From contig NC_088301.1 in the NCBI RefSeq assembly GCF_032854445.1, forward strand, positions 47,611,116-47,675,115: DNA of 64,000 bases. The letters are read 5' to 3'. Below the pieces are notes generated by a model, which worked only from the letters and a program-made list of their open reading frames with translations, did no database searches and was not told the origin of the DNA. Position 1 is the first letter of the stretch. Each line of letters starts with the position of its first letter. Position numbers and translations under genes: made by a program. The DNA is from Liolophura sinensis. Lineage: Eukaryota > Mollusca > Polyplacophora > Chitonida > Chitonidae. Of the stretch, positions 27,366 to 39,965 are shown piece after piece.

Positions 27366-28397
27366 CCATTAAGACATTATTAAAACTGAATGTCGAAGTG
27401 CACCTACATTTTTGACAATTATGTTGATTTAAGTTTCTGTTTGACATCTTAGAAGTTCCTCATTCACAAAACATCAAATATTTAGGGTAATTGTAACATA
27501 ACTATAAGTAACATTAAAAAAAACTATCATGAACTTCATTATGCTCTCTAATTAGTGCATCTTCAACTCTCTTCACTGCAACATTAAGGTAAATTTGTTT
27601 ACTGCCTGAAAACGTGGTCTACAGTATACAGGAAATGAACAAGCAGAATTGTTGTCAAAGGGAGGTAACTTTGTAGCTCTGCACATAATCATAGTAGTCA
27701 TTTTGGCAGCCTCCACAGAGCATTTCACAAGTTTTGAATACAAAATTATAGCTTATTTACAAAGTTTACAGCTGTCGCTAGAAGACCAGACCATGAATGT
27801 TTGGGGGTGGGGATGGGGATATTGGAGGATCTGTGAAATTAGGACTGCTAGCTAAATACATGGATTGTGTAAATGTCCACATGTGTATGCTTTACTCTAT
27901 TTCTGTGCCTCTTAGTTTCTTTATTGGAAATGCTTAGTTTCATACATACTGTAATTGAAAACAGTTTTCAAAACAACACCCAAAAAGTCAGACAAAAGCA
28001 GTTCTTATGAAGACAGAGATCTCATAGTAAGACTTCGTAACATTTACATAACATACAGAATTTTGAGTTCAGCACGCCAACACTTTCTGACAATTCAATT
28101 GCGTTCTTTTCCATTTACCAGACAATTATTTGGAGACATTAGTCATTCTGGTTTTAAAACTACAAATTTTGCATGCAAATGATGTTTAAAGTTTTCATAA
28201 AGGTACTTCAACAAAAAGACAATTTCATGCCAAGAGACTGCCTCAAGAGCTAATGTCAGCTTGTGTTATTAATCCTTCATTTCAATTTGAAGTTAAAAGC
28301 TAATAATCAAGAATGTCATTTCAGCCTAACAACTCTTTAGTATTATTTGAGATGAAAATTCAGAAGTTCAGAGGGAGTACAGTACTCCCAACTTTGA

Positions 28398-28580
28398 TTT
28401 TTTTTTTTTTTTGATTGGTGTTTTACGCCGTACTCAAGAATATTTCACTTATACGACGGCGGCCAGCATTATGGTGGGTGGAAACCGGGCACAGCCCGGG
28501 GGAAACCCACGACCATCCGCAGGTTGCTGGCAGACCTTCCCACTTACGGCCGCAGAGAAAGCCAGCATGAGCTGGACTTG
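28398..28580 (-). repeat. 5'-truncated SINE with perfect 14-bp target-site duplication
   Basis: Minus orientation, from a poly(T) run (its A-rich tail) through TTGATTGGTGTTTTACGCCG to GCATGAGCTGGACTTG, where it stops before the tRNA-like head. ACTCCCAACTTTGA is found at 28384-28397 and 28581-28594, so the copy was short when it inserted; it did not lose its head later. Confidence 0.9.
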
Positions 28581-30491
28581 ACTCCCAACTTTGAAAGAGA
28601 GGGAGTATTGTGCTTCTGTCTTTCCACGTATGTGGTAATGCTGAACACATTTTCTTCAAATACTGAACACTTCACTATTTTGGTCCCCAGCAACACACCT
28701 GGAAAGTGTGAAGCTGGTCAAGTGAAAGGGGCTGGAGAAAAGATATACATGTATATATAGCCTGACATGCATACAGGACTAAACAAGGAGATGTGCATGT
28801 AAATTTCCCGAACTTTACGACAAACCATTCTAGAATGAAGAAATTATTTCAGCTCTTGTGCTGCAACAGCTCTTGAATTTGAATGAAGTTAATAAATAAT
28901 ACATTTATTTCGCATCAACATGTATGGAGTTTATATCAATAACTCACTCACTGACAATTTTAAACGTTTCATTTGTACTTTTCATTCGTTATGCCTTGAT
29001 AGCAGGGGTACCATTATTATTTTTTTCCTATGGTAACCTGCCTGAGGCAACAGGTAAATTTTCTTTTACCTGTCTAAACACTTGGCTCAAACATGTTGTT
29101 GTTGATAAAGGCTGAATTCAAATGTACATTAGAAGACAATTTATTATTTTTTGCTTGAATAATTGGCAGTACATAGTATAAATATGAATTGTTTCTGTGC
29201 ATATGCTACAAGCTGTTCTTATGATATTTTATATTCCATTGCATTAATTTTTCTCTCCACGTAATCATAAGAGCATGTGTATGTCAGGAACTGAACCCTT
29301 GATGATACTTTAACATTGCAGACGATACTGACAATCCATGGGAAAATAAAATTAAACACTGATATTAGGATAATTTTGATCAATACAGAAGCAGAACTTG
29401 CGGTATAGTAACTAAAAAGACCATTCTCTACACCTTCATTGCATACACTCAAGAGTGTCACAAAGAGAAATATCACAGTAGGCATTCTCCACAGCTGTGA
29501 GTTTTTCTTGTGGCATATACAGTTGTTGACAAGGCAAAAGTGCAGTTATTGGATTGCAGATTTCCGCAAAAATTAGGAAAATACCATCCAACAAAACAAT
29601 AGGATTCTTGAATCAAGGGGCAATCAATAATAATCTTACTATGGCAGCTGATTACTGATAATGACTTGTCTGGTAGACAGCACTTGACAAACACTAAATC
29701 CGAAATACAATTCAAATAATATCATGATATATGGTCCATATAACTGTGTATACATTTAACATGCGACAAATTTACTTCTTGGTAACCGCAGGTCATTTAT
29801 GTCAGCGAAAGGTCACACTGTTAGTAATGCATCTTAGCCAGAAATTTTCAGCAGCTTCACATACTACATATCTTATCAACTAGGCTGTTCAATTTGCTAC
29901 TATATCCTCTGTGTGATTTCAGATCGCATTTTCTCTCATCAGTGATGTTATTACTTCACCGCTTTGATGGGTGTCTTATGTCATAACTATATAGGCCCTA
30001 CTGGGACAAGACCTGTGTACCAACACGTTACGATTGTTCTCCAGATGTGAATATGTTCGATAATTTGTGAAGACATTTCTTTCACATTCTGATATGGGGC
30101 AGGCCCACGTGGTTTCAAGTCACCATGTGCTCCAAAATAAGGACACACGCCTAAGAAACCAGGTCAACATTTAGCTAACTATTAAGTTTTAATGGGGGCA
30201 ATAAACAAACGTCTAAATCTACAACTGACATTTATTTCTACATTTCACTTTCATCTGAATCAAGAAGCATCCGAATAAAGGCCATTGGGATTATTTTTCC
30301 GCGGTATTTCACAACTATTGATAACCAGCCGCCATGCTGTTCTGCCTTCACCACGCCATGTGAGCTAACCCACGCGACAAGAATCCGTTTTGTACTAGTC
30401 TCAATCCGTCTCCATTTGCAACGAACAGACCACGACTGATTGCTTTTTCATCCAACGGCCTGCTTTGTGAACATTCTATCGAAATTCTCAC

Positions 30492-30780
30492 CTAAACAAG
30501 ACTAAACACCCCTCCTCTTCTGCTCTCCTCAAATTTCTCCACCTCCCAATATCTCGGAATTTACGACTTATTTTCGCGCGGAGGATTGCCTCTGCGCACG
30601 GCTCTACTTGTGTTGCACACGGCACTAATCGTGTCAACTGAAGTCGACTTGTTGTTACGTCACGTCGCACTTCTGACTGTTTCAGGCAGTGGTCGGACAG
30701 AACTCTGTTGAAACTGTTGATTTCAAGCAACATGTACGGATTTGTAGCAAATTTGAGTAAATCCTCGACACTCGTACTGA
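30492..30780 (-). promoter_or_regulatory. Probable CNBP promoter and non-coding first exon
   Basis: A strong minus-strand splice donor (TTTAG before GTGAGAAT, 30491/30492) ends a purine-rich stretch with no start codon of its own in use. Around it the sequence is locally richer in CpG than its surroundings (for example TTTTCGCGCGGAGG near 30570), and a CRE-like TTACGTCA lies at 30655-30662. This suits a TATA-less housekeeping promoter. The start site is not visible from sequence alone. Confidence 0.4.
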
Positions 30781-30943
30781 TTTCGGATTCCTTTTAACAA
30801 AGCAAAATGAAGTTGGGCACCCCTCTAGTTAAACAGGTGGCACGTCCAAGCAGGTTTGCATATTCACGCATTCTTTCCACATGCCCGACCAACGTTTAAT
30901 CAAGACAATTGAATAGGTTCACGCATATATGTGAACATCTAGT

Positions 30944-31178
30944 TTATTTATTTGTTTTATTGGTATTTTATGTCGTACTCAAGAATATTTCACTTATACG
31001 ACGGCGTCCAGCATTATGGTCGGAGGAAACCGGCAGAGCCCAGGGAAAACCCATGATGACCCGCCGGTTGCTGGAAGACCTTCCCATTCACAGCTGGACT
31101 TGAGAACTCACAGCGACCGCATTGGTGGGGACTCCACGGTCATTACGCTGCGCTAACCGACTGAGCCACGGAGGCCCC
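30944..31178 (-). repeat. Near full-length SINE with perfect 12-bp target-site duplication
   Basis: Minus orientation: TTTATTTATTTG and GTCGTACTCAAGAATATTTC on the left, AACCGACTGAGCCACGGAGG on the right, with some internal loss. TGAACATCTAGT flanks it at 30932-30943 and 31179-31190. It sits a few hundred bases upstream of the presumed CNBP start. Confidence 0.92.
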
Positions 31179-31190
31179 TGAACATCTAGT

Positions 31191-32387
31191 ACCTTGGCTT
31201 GGGTTAACTTGTTGAAAAATCATGCGTAATTTCCTTTTAGGGCAGTTGTAAAGATAAGGTCGATGCCTTTGACTTAATGAATGTTCATTGGGAAAAACTG
31301 ATTTTTCAATGAATTGACATATATCATCATACCACTTGACAATCTCACCAAATCCTGACTTATGGCGAATTATGTTTTTCACATACAAGTACTGTAGGCC
31401 TACCAATTTTTTGTTGCTTTAGGCATACTGGGTTCCTGTATATATTGTACACCATGAAGTGACTTGATTACCTCTTTGTTATCAGACTTCTGTTATGTGT
31501 GTCAACCCAACATACAGCTTTCTTTGCATGCTTGTGATTGCTAAGGCGACACTTAATTTTTTCAGTTCCTATGCAATGGTCAATTCAAAACAAACTTGTA
31601 AATAAATCCTGATCATAGATTAATATAAAAGACCAAATACCAAATATCAATTTGTAGGCCATGTCACAGTAAAAATTATTTCATTTAACCCCAAATCCTT
31701 TGAAGAAGCAGAGTTGATGATAGTTTTCAGCACACTTCAATTTTGAAGAATTGATCAAATTTACACTTTAAATCACCTGGGATACTTTGATACGTTAACA
31801 TTTACCAGGGAACAGTGCACACAGACTGCTATACTGCCTTAAAATTGTTGTTAAATACGTTGTAAAATATACATACATAGTGCACAAACACATCCCCACA
31901 GCCTCGATCCCCTGTATACTCATGGGCGGCAGAGCCGGGAGAGAGGGTGGGGTGCAAAGTTCCCATCCTGAAATTAAAACACTAAGTACCTCCCGCTGAA
32001 ATGTTTTTTTTCCTATAGATCAAATGATATCAACTGAGTGGTGTGAATAAAAATGCTTAATAAATAAAGGATGGCGTACAGTTTATCCCTGATTTATCAC
32101 ATTTTTTCCACCAGAAATCACCTAAATTGTGTTGCAATATAAATGGCGGGAGCTTCCAGCGCCTATAGGCAGTCCCATGGCTGAGGTGCGATGATACCTT
32201 CCAGGGACTTCTGCTGCCTCAGTCCCCACAAAGTTTATAATGTTCTGCCGCACCCGATACTATTCTTTATTAAATCTAGCATATAGTGATGACAAGTTTT
32301 ATTCTAGTAAAATTGGTTGACATCAACAAATAGTGTTTTTCTCAACACCATGTAAAAGTATGATAGAACACACAATGAAATACTGCT
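31191..32387. other. Intergenic DNA, nothing recognised
   Basis: Between the SINE upstream of CNBP and the composite element. No exon, RNA gene or repeat family recognised. Confidence 0.45.
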
Positions 32388-32790
32388 ACTAACCCAAACA
32401 AAAAAGTTTTCCTTGAACTCCTACAGAGCTTGCAAAGAACTTGCTAATCCAAGAGTTGGTATAATGATTTCTTTACAAGTTCCTAATTATAACTGGTACA
32501 GGGACACGAGTTCTTCACAAGCTCATAACTGTGTTTTTTAAAAGAATGAGTTATTAACAATTTATTAAAACACAGTCTGTTTACAAGGACTTCATTGACA
32601 AGTTAGAGACAAGTTGTTAAGTTAGTCTCTTCTTCATGCATGCAGATAATACAAGTTAACAACAAGTTATTAAGACAATAATTTTCTTGACCACCTAACT
32701 GTACAAGTTGTTAACAAGTTAATAAAACAGACTATTTTTTGACAGGTAACAGAGCAAGTTATTAACATAACAATTTTAAAAAGAGTGCCT
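32388..32790 (+). repeat. Left edge of composite element: ACCCAAAC end plus ACAAGTT array
   Basis: Begins with ACCCAAACAAAAAAG and holds many copies of ACAAGTT, often as ACAAGTTNTTAACAAGTT-like pairs (around 32600-32760). It pairs as an inverted copy with 43886-44118. Repeated subterminal motifs of this kind are typical transposase-binding sites in large-headed DNA transposons. Confidence 0.6.
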
Positions 32791-33480
32791 ATGTGAACCA
32801 CTGGCCTTCACCACATACCAGACCAACTTCCTACAGGACTTAAGACCCATGTGCACTGTAGAGAACAACCACAAGTATACCATTCACACTGCTAATCATG
32901 TCCCAACAGCATTAGAACCACATTAGTTTCATCCAGCAGAAATAGAAACAGTCACATTTTCTAAGCCAGTCCCTGTCATGTTGCATGATACATGAGTACG
33001 CCACTACAGAAACATCATATAGTTGTAGTTGTCGCGTCCCATGTGCATGTGCCTTTTCACTCACAGCTGAAACAGCATGAGTTTTGAACCTTCACTGAAT
33101 GAATGAATGAATGCTTGGGGACTAACAGAGCCCATCCAATATGACGGTTCCTTACACCATATATTTGCGAACCCTATCAATAAGTAACCTAATGAGAAAT
33201 TAATTCTGCATGCCTAAACTAGGAAATACAGTTGTACAGGTGTATCATTTCTTTATTTCTATTATAAACACATTACAAGACACATTAAAACTGATCAAAG
33301 TAACATACATGTATACACCGTGTATGGATAGCACATGAGTTTAAACAGTAAACTCAGAACCTTAATAAATGTCCTGTCATGTCCATATCATATTACATCT
33401 TAAAATCACCTAAAGAAGGAAGCTGTGGCAATTAACTCTGTGCTCTGTAGCAGTGATCTGCCTGGTGACCTACCGACAAA
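32791..33480. other. Interior of composite element, nothing recognised
   Basis: Between the left repeat array and the transposase relic. If the C-terminal half of the transposase once lay here, I cannot see it now. A short (AATG)n run is at about 33101. Confidence 0.35.
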
Positions 33481-34630
33481 TTAAAGATTTACTTCTTCAT
33501 AGTCAGGTTCTACACAAACAGCAATGCAGTCCTCACATGGTATTAACAGGCATAAATCTAAATATTTTGTAATGCTTTTTCGCATTTTGAATGGCAATTC
33601 ATTAATCATTAGAAATATTGGCCACATTGAAATCTTACTGCTTTTAAATATAGGTATCCCATCAGTACTGAAGGTAAATGTAACCCGACATTCGGAACAT
33701 CCTGAGATTACATTCTGTAGTCCAAAAGGACCACGCTTGCTTGAAAGTACTTGTAGTTAGTGCTATCATAAACATCTTCTATATTGCGAACAAACTTTTT
33801 TGCTCTCACTTGCAGGTAATTCAAATTTTCTCTGAACTGTTTTTTTTTAATAAGATTATTTAGTTCTAACTCTATTTGTAGTTCCAAAAACCATTCTTTT
33901 GCCTTTCTTTCTTCAAGACTTTTTGTTACATAAGATATCTAAGCAATCTTTACTTTCCTCTGAGGTAGGGGTGTTGCATGAGCTACAATAGAAATGCTTC
34001 AGGTAAGGGGTAAGCTTTTGAAAAATCTCTTAAATCTGTGAAAACGTTTAAAGACTAGATTAGTAGTCATTGTTAGCAGACTAATTAGATTTAGTAAATC
34101 TTTTACTTGGTTCTAAGTAAGAGACTGTGTCATAATATATAGCCAAATAAGCAAGACAATTGACTTGACTGGAAGGAAATGACCAGGAAAGATGAGATCA
34201 TCTTCTGTTGATTCTTTAGTGATGGTATCCTGACAGTCAAATTCCTCATCTTCTGTCATGTCACCATTTAATTTCCCTTCATCTTCTATGTCTACATCAA
34301 CATTTCCACAGTGAATTTGATTTATGCGGTCATCCATTGTCAGCTGCTCCTTCTGTTTCAAAAAATCAATTAAGTTTTTTTCAAAATCCTTCTTGGCAAT
34401 TTCATCTTCACTACTCGATTTGACATGGATAGCTGCAGAAATGTCCCCTAAATGTGAAGATTGGTCATAGTCATCGCCCTGATGGTCAACAGTTTTCGTT
34501 CCACTGCAATCATCTTCACATGCCATATCTGATGTTTCATCATGACTCCGCTTCCTTCCACTGAATTTGCTCTTATACCTCCTCGGTCTTACTGCTCCAG
34601 ACTTATTGATGTAATAATTGTCTACACTAC
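33481..34630 (-). pseudogene. Decayed transposase, animal tnp2 / Transposase_21-like
   Basis: Four minus-strand pieces follow one another in the order known for this family. 34630-34113 starts at a splice acceptor (CTGTTACAG) and encodes a basic then Asp/Glu-rich region ending with PGHFLPVKSIVLLIWLYI. About 33994-33917 has a Cys-rich knuckle (FYCSSCNTPTSEE). About 33920-33715 has WFLELQIELELNNLI and NIEDVYDSTNYKYF. About 33706-33481 has STDGIPIFKSSKISMWPIF followed by LMINELP. The last block corresponds to the 'TDGVPxFKSSxxSxWPxxxxxNELP' block of uncharacterised animal proteins that match the plant CACTA tnp2 transposase family (from memory). The pieces lie in different frames with stops between them, and the C-terminal half is absent, so it is inactive. 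Upstream 5' exons toward 36 kb are possible; an ATG with a strong donor (AAGAG before GTATGTT) at 35946-35985 is one candidate. Confidence 0.7.
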
Positions 34631-34639
34631 CTGTAACAG

Positions 34640-36593
34640 TATATCAATTCACATAATGCATGACAGTTTTGCTTGGAAGTCTTGTTTGTGTGACTTGCAG
34701 GATGTGTGTGGGGGCGATTTCATATCACCTACATAAGAAATGCATTAATGGTATTAAACGCATTAATTTTAAAAACATATTATATAGTACTGAACTTGAC
34801 TTTATCCACTACACACAATATCCTCCTAAAGAAATTAAAACAGCATATGTATAAAAAGGTCTGTTTCACCCATACACACATTGGAGAAGTACAAAAACTG
34901 CCATACTGTGTAATGTTTTTAAATTTGAATTCTAAATTTATTTTACAAGGTCACTTTAAGTTTTCGATTCACAAGATCTTTCCTTTTTTGAACAGGTTTG
35001 TCACATTTTGAGTCCTCAGGATTCATGGTATGATTAGGCCCCTATATGCTGGACAAATAATTAAGAATTTCTTGTCATCTTTTTAACAGTAAGAACCAAA
35101 ATCAAAGTGATTTCTCTTGACTCACCTGCAGTAACCACTTAGCAAGAATTTGGAACATTTAGCTTCCAGTTAACTGATCTATCAGTCCTGAGAGTTAATA
35201 TAGTGCTGTTTTCCAACTTCTCATAGATTATTTTTTTACATGAATCGATCATGAAGCTTTAGTCATATTCTATTCATCTTCCAATAACTTCAGGTGCAAT
35301 TCTGAAATTAGAAAAAAGGTCGACAATATTAATCTGTGTATTTCGAGATAATCATAATATCTGGGACTAATATAATTATTAGTCCCAGATAATACATGAG
35401 GTATAGCCCTAATACACATGTACATAATATGTGGTTCCTTAAGATAAGTGTCCCTATGGATACATGATGTATTGACTTACATTTCATGTACGGCGAGATC
35501 GTGGACATCCGGGCATTTGCCGTTTTCGCATGCAGTACTCTAGTGACGTGACTAAAGAGCCTACTGTTGATTAGCTCGGAGCTGCTATGACATCACTTCG
35601 AAACCCACGGCCTCATAAGTCCAAAACTAGGTTTCGTTGACCTTCACAGTTTATGTATGCTGTGAATTATACCATAATTTATACTATATTTTCTGGTCGT
35701 ACTTCTAAAAATATCGCCCAACGTGGTTCACTTCCCTATATCTTCCCATCGTATCTTTCATTTTGTCGTCTGCTTACCGCTGCCTCGCAAGAGTGAAGTG
35801 CCCGGATGTCTGCTGTCTCTTAACAAAATTCGACGACTCGATAACATGAAAGCTCATATAAAAAGCCATAAGGATAATAAATGAAATAAACAATTCAGCT
35901 AACTACATTCAACCACTACATTAACATATCTGAACAACATACCTCTTGTTTCTTGCATCGGCATGCACTGGAATCGCAACCATGAAGCTAGACTGATGAA
36001 CGTTCACTTCATAGTCCACTTCAACTTCGATCGTTCTTGTGAATTAGGATCGCGACCGCAAACTTTATATGATAATATACGGACAACGGCTCGCCTTTTA
36101 CCGAATCAACCGAGCAACTCGACTCCAAATAAAAGTCGACTTTTTTAAAGGTCAAATTCAAGGCGCATGGTTGTCTGAAGCCAATGGATTTTCATATTCT
36201 GGAACAGTTTCTCCCCTTTCCGCAGCGCTATCTGTTTTTGCTGAAACGCGCGAAAATGTAATATCGCCTGTAACCTTCGTACCATCGATGCCAAAGACGT
36301 GTCAGGTTAACAGTTCATGATGATTGCGGCAAGTACAATTCTTTACCTGATCTGTGAAAACTTAATATTTGTAACTTGTGAACGAAATAAAGGGTTTGAA
36401 TTTGTTGAATATGGAACAAGGAAATAAAGCTTTCACTCTTTGAGGCCTAAATCACTCCGTCTCATTCCATCCCAGCTCGAGCTACAGTACACTGTACAAC
36501 ATACGTATGTAATCGGTACTACCAGACAGCAAAAACGGTATCAGTCTATTATCTAATGACAAACCGCGGGAGGGTAGCTGTAGGGTGACCAAC
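34640..36593. other. Divergent 5' region of the composite element; 14-bp hairpin
   Basis: Non-coding or 5' exon sequence between the transposase relic and the pogo insertion; before that insertion it would have been the shared upstream region of two divergent genes. Locally CpG-richer between about 35480 and 36300. A 14-bp perfect inverted repeat (TATCTGGGACTAAT, 6-base loop) lies at 35358-35391. ACATCCGGGCA (35506-35516) recurs inverted near 35800. Minus-strand donors occur at about 35480 (AAT before GTAAGTC) and 35945. Confidence 0.4.
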
Positions 36594-36849
36594 CCGGTTA
36601 TCGGCCACCTAACTAGTCGAGCAGCTTTGCGGCGATCTATATGTGACGCACGTCGACAGGCCTTATATGCACAAGGATTTATAGAAGAACAATTACCTGC
36701 TTTTTAGGTCTGACAACAATATTTTCGTCAAAATTCAACATAACAAACAAAAACATGAAATTTGCATGAAGCATGCACTTTTTTAAGTAATCGGCCAAGT
36801 AATTTGCAATTTCGGCCAGACCACGTCGGGCCATCGGCCCCCTGGCCGA
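36594..36849. promoter_or_regulatory. Left subterminal TCGGCC motif cluster
   Basis: TCGGCC or its complement occurs at 36601, 36791, 36812, 36834 and 36844, with a variant (TCGGGCC) at 36826. Probable binding sites for the element's own HTH domains, by analogy with other DNA transposons; the role is inferred. Confidence 0.5.
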
Positions 36850-37053
36850 TAATACATATGCACCATCGTATGACTGGCCACGCCACATTTTCCTTTGTTT
36901 GGAGTAAGACATAGATTCCGAATTAATCTTATTGACAAGAAAACGAGTATTCTGATAGACGAGCAGTTTTTTTTCTTAAAAACAAACAGGAGAACTTTCA
37001 ACAAATAAACATCGATTTGGTATCGGCACGGTTTTGAAGGTAATAACGTGATC

Positions 37054-39745
37054 CTAGTGTGAGCATAATTCACAAACAAAAGATCCATCGGGAGATATGT
37101 CCGCACAACTTTCATGAGCCCACATTTTACAACCTGCGCACTGAACCCACTGTTCTCCAGGTTTTGAAAGGCTGAAGAGCTCACTGCAATACAGACAAGG
37201 TGCATCCAGCGAGTTACTTTCACCCTTTGCCCGCTTCGGTTTAATAGCTTCCTCTATTTGGACACCCCGGATTCTCTTTCGTATTCCGACTCCCTGATCA
37301 CCAGGAGCTGCAAGTGTTGCCGAACTAGTCGGATTCGTCACCTCTGTATCCAAAGAAGGCTCTAAACAGATGGTTACGGGTGGATCTGTTTCCCCCGAAG
37401 AGGACGCGCAGCCACCGTTAACAGGAGGTTCATTGGTAAATTCATTTCCCTGAGTGGATACAGCAATGGTATCCTCCGTTGTACCAGATGGATTCGTCCC
37501 CAATTCATTAGGTGCTGTGTGCGCATCAGACGACGTCGACGTGGAAGATTTCCTGCCGGTAGATTTCTTCGCTGAACTCTTTTTACTTTCTCCAGTCTTT
37601 TTCTGAGCTTTTTGGATCTCTTTCTGTGTCTTTTTACTTTGTCTCTCGTCTTTTCTTTTTTTCTTTTCCTCCTCAAGTCTTTTGGTTTCCGCTTCTGCTT
37701 CTTCGATCATTTTTCTCCACTCAGACGACGATACTGCGTACGGTAATTTCTTTTTTGTCTTCTTTTTGGTTTCATTTGGTTTGTTTTCAGCCTTCCTAGG
37801 TGGCCAGAATAGATGCTTTTCAAACGCAGGAGACACATTTTCTGATCGTGGCACAATCACATCAGATGATGAAGAACTGCTATTCTGTTCTATGGGATCG
37901 GCGTTTGTCACTGTCTGATCATCGGTTATCACTGACCGGCTTTCGTCAGTTGACACTTGTAACAAGAGCTGTTCCACGTCGGTTTGTACCGGATCATCCA
38001 CTGGCGTGCGTGTGTTTTCGGCGTCCTGTGAGTTCGAGACATCACTAATTTCAACCGAAGTGCCTGGAAGTAGGTGGTCTTGTAGTTCTCCCAGATCATT
38101 AATACGCAGTCCGAGATCCGTAACAAGTGCTCTGAGAGAAATGTCCAGATCACTGTTGTCTGCCACCTGAACATCAAAAATGTTATCCATGGCTAATGGA
38201 CCTGCACTACCCTGAACTGTCGGAGTGTCTTCGATAGCGTTGATTGACCGAATTTCACCATACTGAACGGCAGGTTCTCCATCTGTTTGAACTCGATCTT
38301 CACCACCCATGACTGCTGGATCTTCATGATCATTACCCTGAAGTAAACCGGTTGGACGTGAAATTTCTGAGAAACCGTCAGACTTCGATTTTAGCGTCAC
38401 TAAAATGGCGTCCAAATCCCGTTCGTGACCTGCGTCTAGTAGCTGCTGAATCACAGAAGCGGCAATCTGGAAATCTGACTTTTGCAATGTGATATCAGAC
38501 TGGAGACTGTCGTCAGATCTGGAAGTTGAAGGTAAGTTAGTGGGTTGATGAACTGATGTTGTCATGTGGTTCACGCACTTGCTGTAGTTGACAGCGTCAG
38601 GATTGAATGGAAAGAGTCCACACGCCTTAAAGCCGTTGGATATTGTGTCAGCCGTGATTTCGGACATTGCTCTGTCCAATAGTGGGGCAAATTCTTTCCT
38701 AGCTAAAGATTTCCCCGGATTTTCTGTCTGCCATGATTTAACACGTTTTCTCCATTCCAGCTTCAGGGGTCTGAAAACGGAAACATCTGCTGGCTGGAGA
38801 ATGTGGGTGGCATTTGGGAACAGACAATACAGAATTATTCCGTTATTGGAGCAGAAGTCACTCAGCTGGTGTGTCAGATGGGTTTTACGTCCATCGACTA
38901 TAAACAGAACCGGTAAAGTCACCTCGTTTTCCTTAAGCCATGGATGAAGTACGTTTGCCACGTACTCGTAAAACGTCTCCGATTTCCATCCATCCTGTGT
39001 CGGACCGTCCGATTGCCCAGTTATCCGGCACAGCACGTACCAAATCATTAGGAGGTCGTGCGTAAGGGTAGACAATCATTCCCTTGATGACTTCTCCACT
39101 GGCATTAAATGTTCCCAACACGGTTAGAGTTTCCTTTTCTTTCCCAGGGGCGATCTCATAAACGTCCTTCCATCCTTTCGGTCCCAAAACCTTTCCGCTC
39201 TTAGGACACATTTGGAAATTTGTTTCATCCGCATTCAATATGCGCCTACCATCGCAAAGTACATCGGCACATCCTTTCTCTTGTAAGAAAGACTCCAGAT
39301 CCTTAAACCATTTTCGAATGTTGGCTTCATTAACTAGGGATCTAGCTTTTGATATAGTTTCTGCTGTACGCTCTGAAATCGCTGGGCGTCTCTTAAGGAA
39401 ATTTCTGTACCATGTGTCACTTGGCCTGTTATTAATGAATGGGTTTGGACGCCCGTCTTCTTCTACTATCTTCATTACAGTGTCGAGAAGATCATCTTTC
39501 TTTCTAGGAAAACCAGCCTTTGAAAGTTCAATTAACCAGTTCTCCAACTTGTTTTCCTCTTCCGGGGTTAATACTGGAGCAGGCCCCATCCGTCGCTCCT
39601 CTGGAGATCGTCCTAGTAGCTTGTCCTGCAAGGTAGCCCTGGGCACTCCGAACTGTCGAGAAGCTGAACGCTGGCTACATCCACTTCTAACAGCCTCCAA
39701 GGCTTTCTGCATATTTTGGGCGGCGTATTGCAGTTTCTGAGACAT
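37054..39745 (-). CDS. pogo-type transposase with HTH-psq, DDE_1 core and C-terminal PHD finger
   Basis: Cuts and re-inserts the element. First frame 39745-38933: residues about 10-45 form a psq-type HTH (SASRQFGVPRATLQDKLLG), about 60-150 a CENP-B-type HTH region, and about 168-252 the first half of the DDE_1 fold with catalytic Asp in LNADETNFQ (D173). The fold continues in the next frame (39075-37054): IVDGRKTH holds the second Asp and LQPADVSVF the third, 35 residues between them (DD35D). A long Ser/Thr/acidic linker with a Lys/Glu-rich coiled stretch follows, and the last 47 residues are a PHD-like finger (CLYC..CAGC..WAHESC..CELC). The frame changes at a tandem ATGG duplication on the minus strand (38986-38993 region). 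It is therefore broken by one 4-bp change, or shows a sequencing or allelic difference. Intact length would be near 895 residues. No introns are needed. Confidence 0.85.
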
Positions 39746-39965
39746 TTCCTGGAATAAAAATAAAACAATTTCGTGTTATAAATAAAATATAGGCCTATAT
39801 ATCGATGCTCAATTTAAGGCTTCGTTGGAAGGCATTTTGAAAAGTATAATTGCAGAAACAGACAATAGACATGTGTTCATGTGCATGGACGTGTACAATA
39901 TCCAAAATTAGCAACAACTGTAATTATTACCGATTTACCTTAAACAAACTCGATCTTTACAGCGG

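Larger units (their letters stand above)
23018..30490 (-). other. Probable CNBP intron 1 (7.5 kb)
   Basis: The acceptor TCTACAG sits directly before the base preceding the CNBP start codon. The best minus-strand donor upstream is TTTAG before GTGAGAAT at 30491/30492, so this stretch is inferred to be intron 1. It holds SINEs at 25584-25853, 27279-27365 and 28398-28580 and one dispersed-repeat copy at 26690-26850; otherwise nothing was recognised. A shorter first intron with a first exon nearer 23.1-23.3 kb cannot be excluded. Confidence 0.4.

Noticed and set aside
37682-38947. Plus-strand frames across the pogo transposase
   Set aside because: Antisense shadows of the transposase gene.
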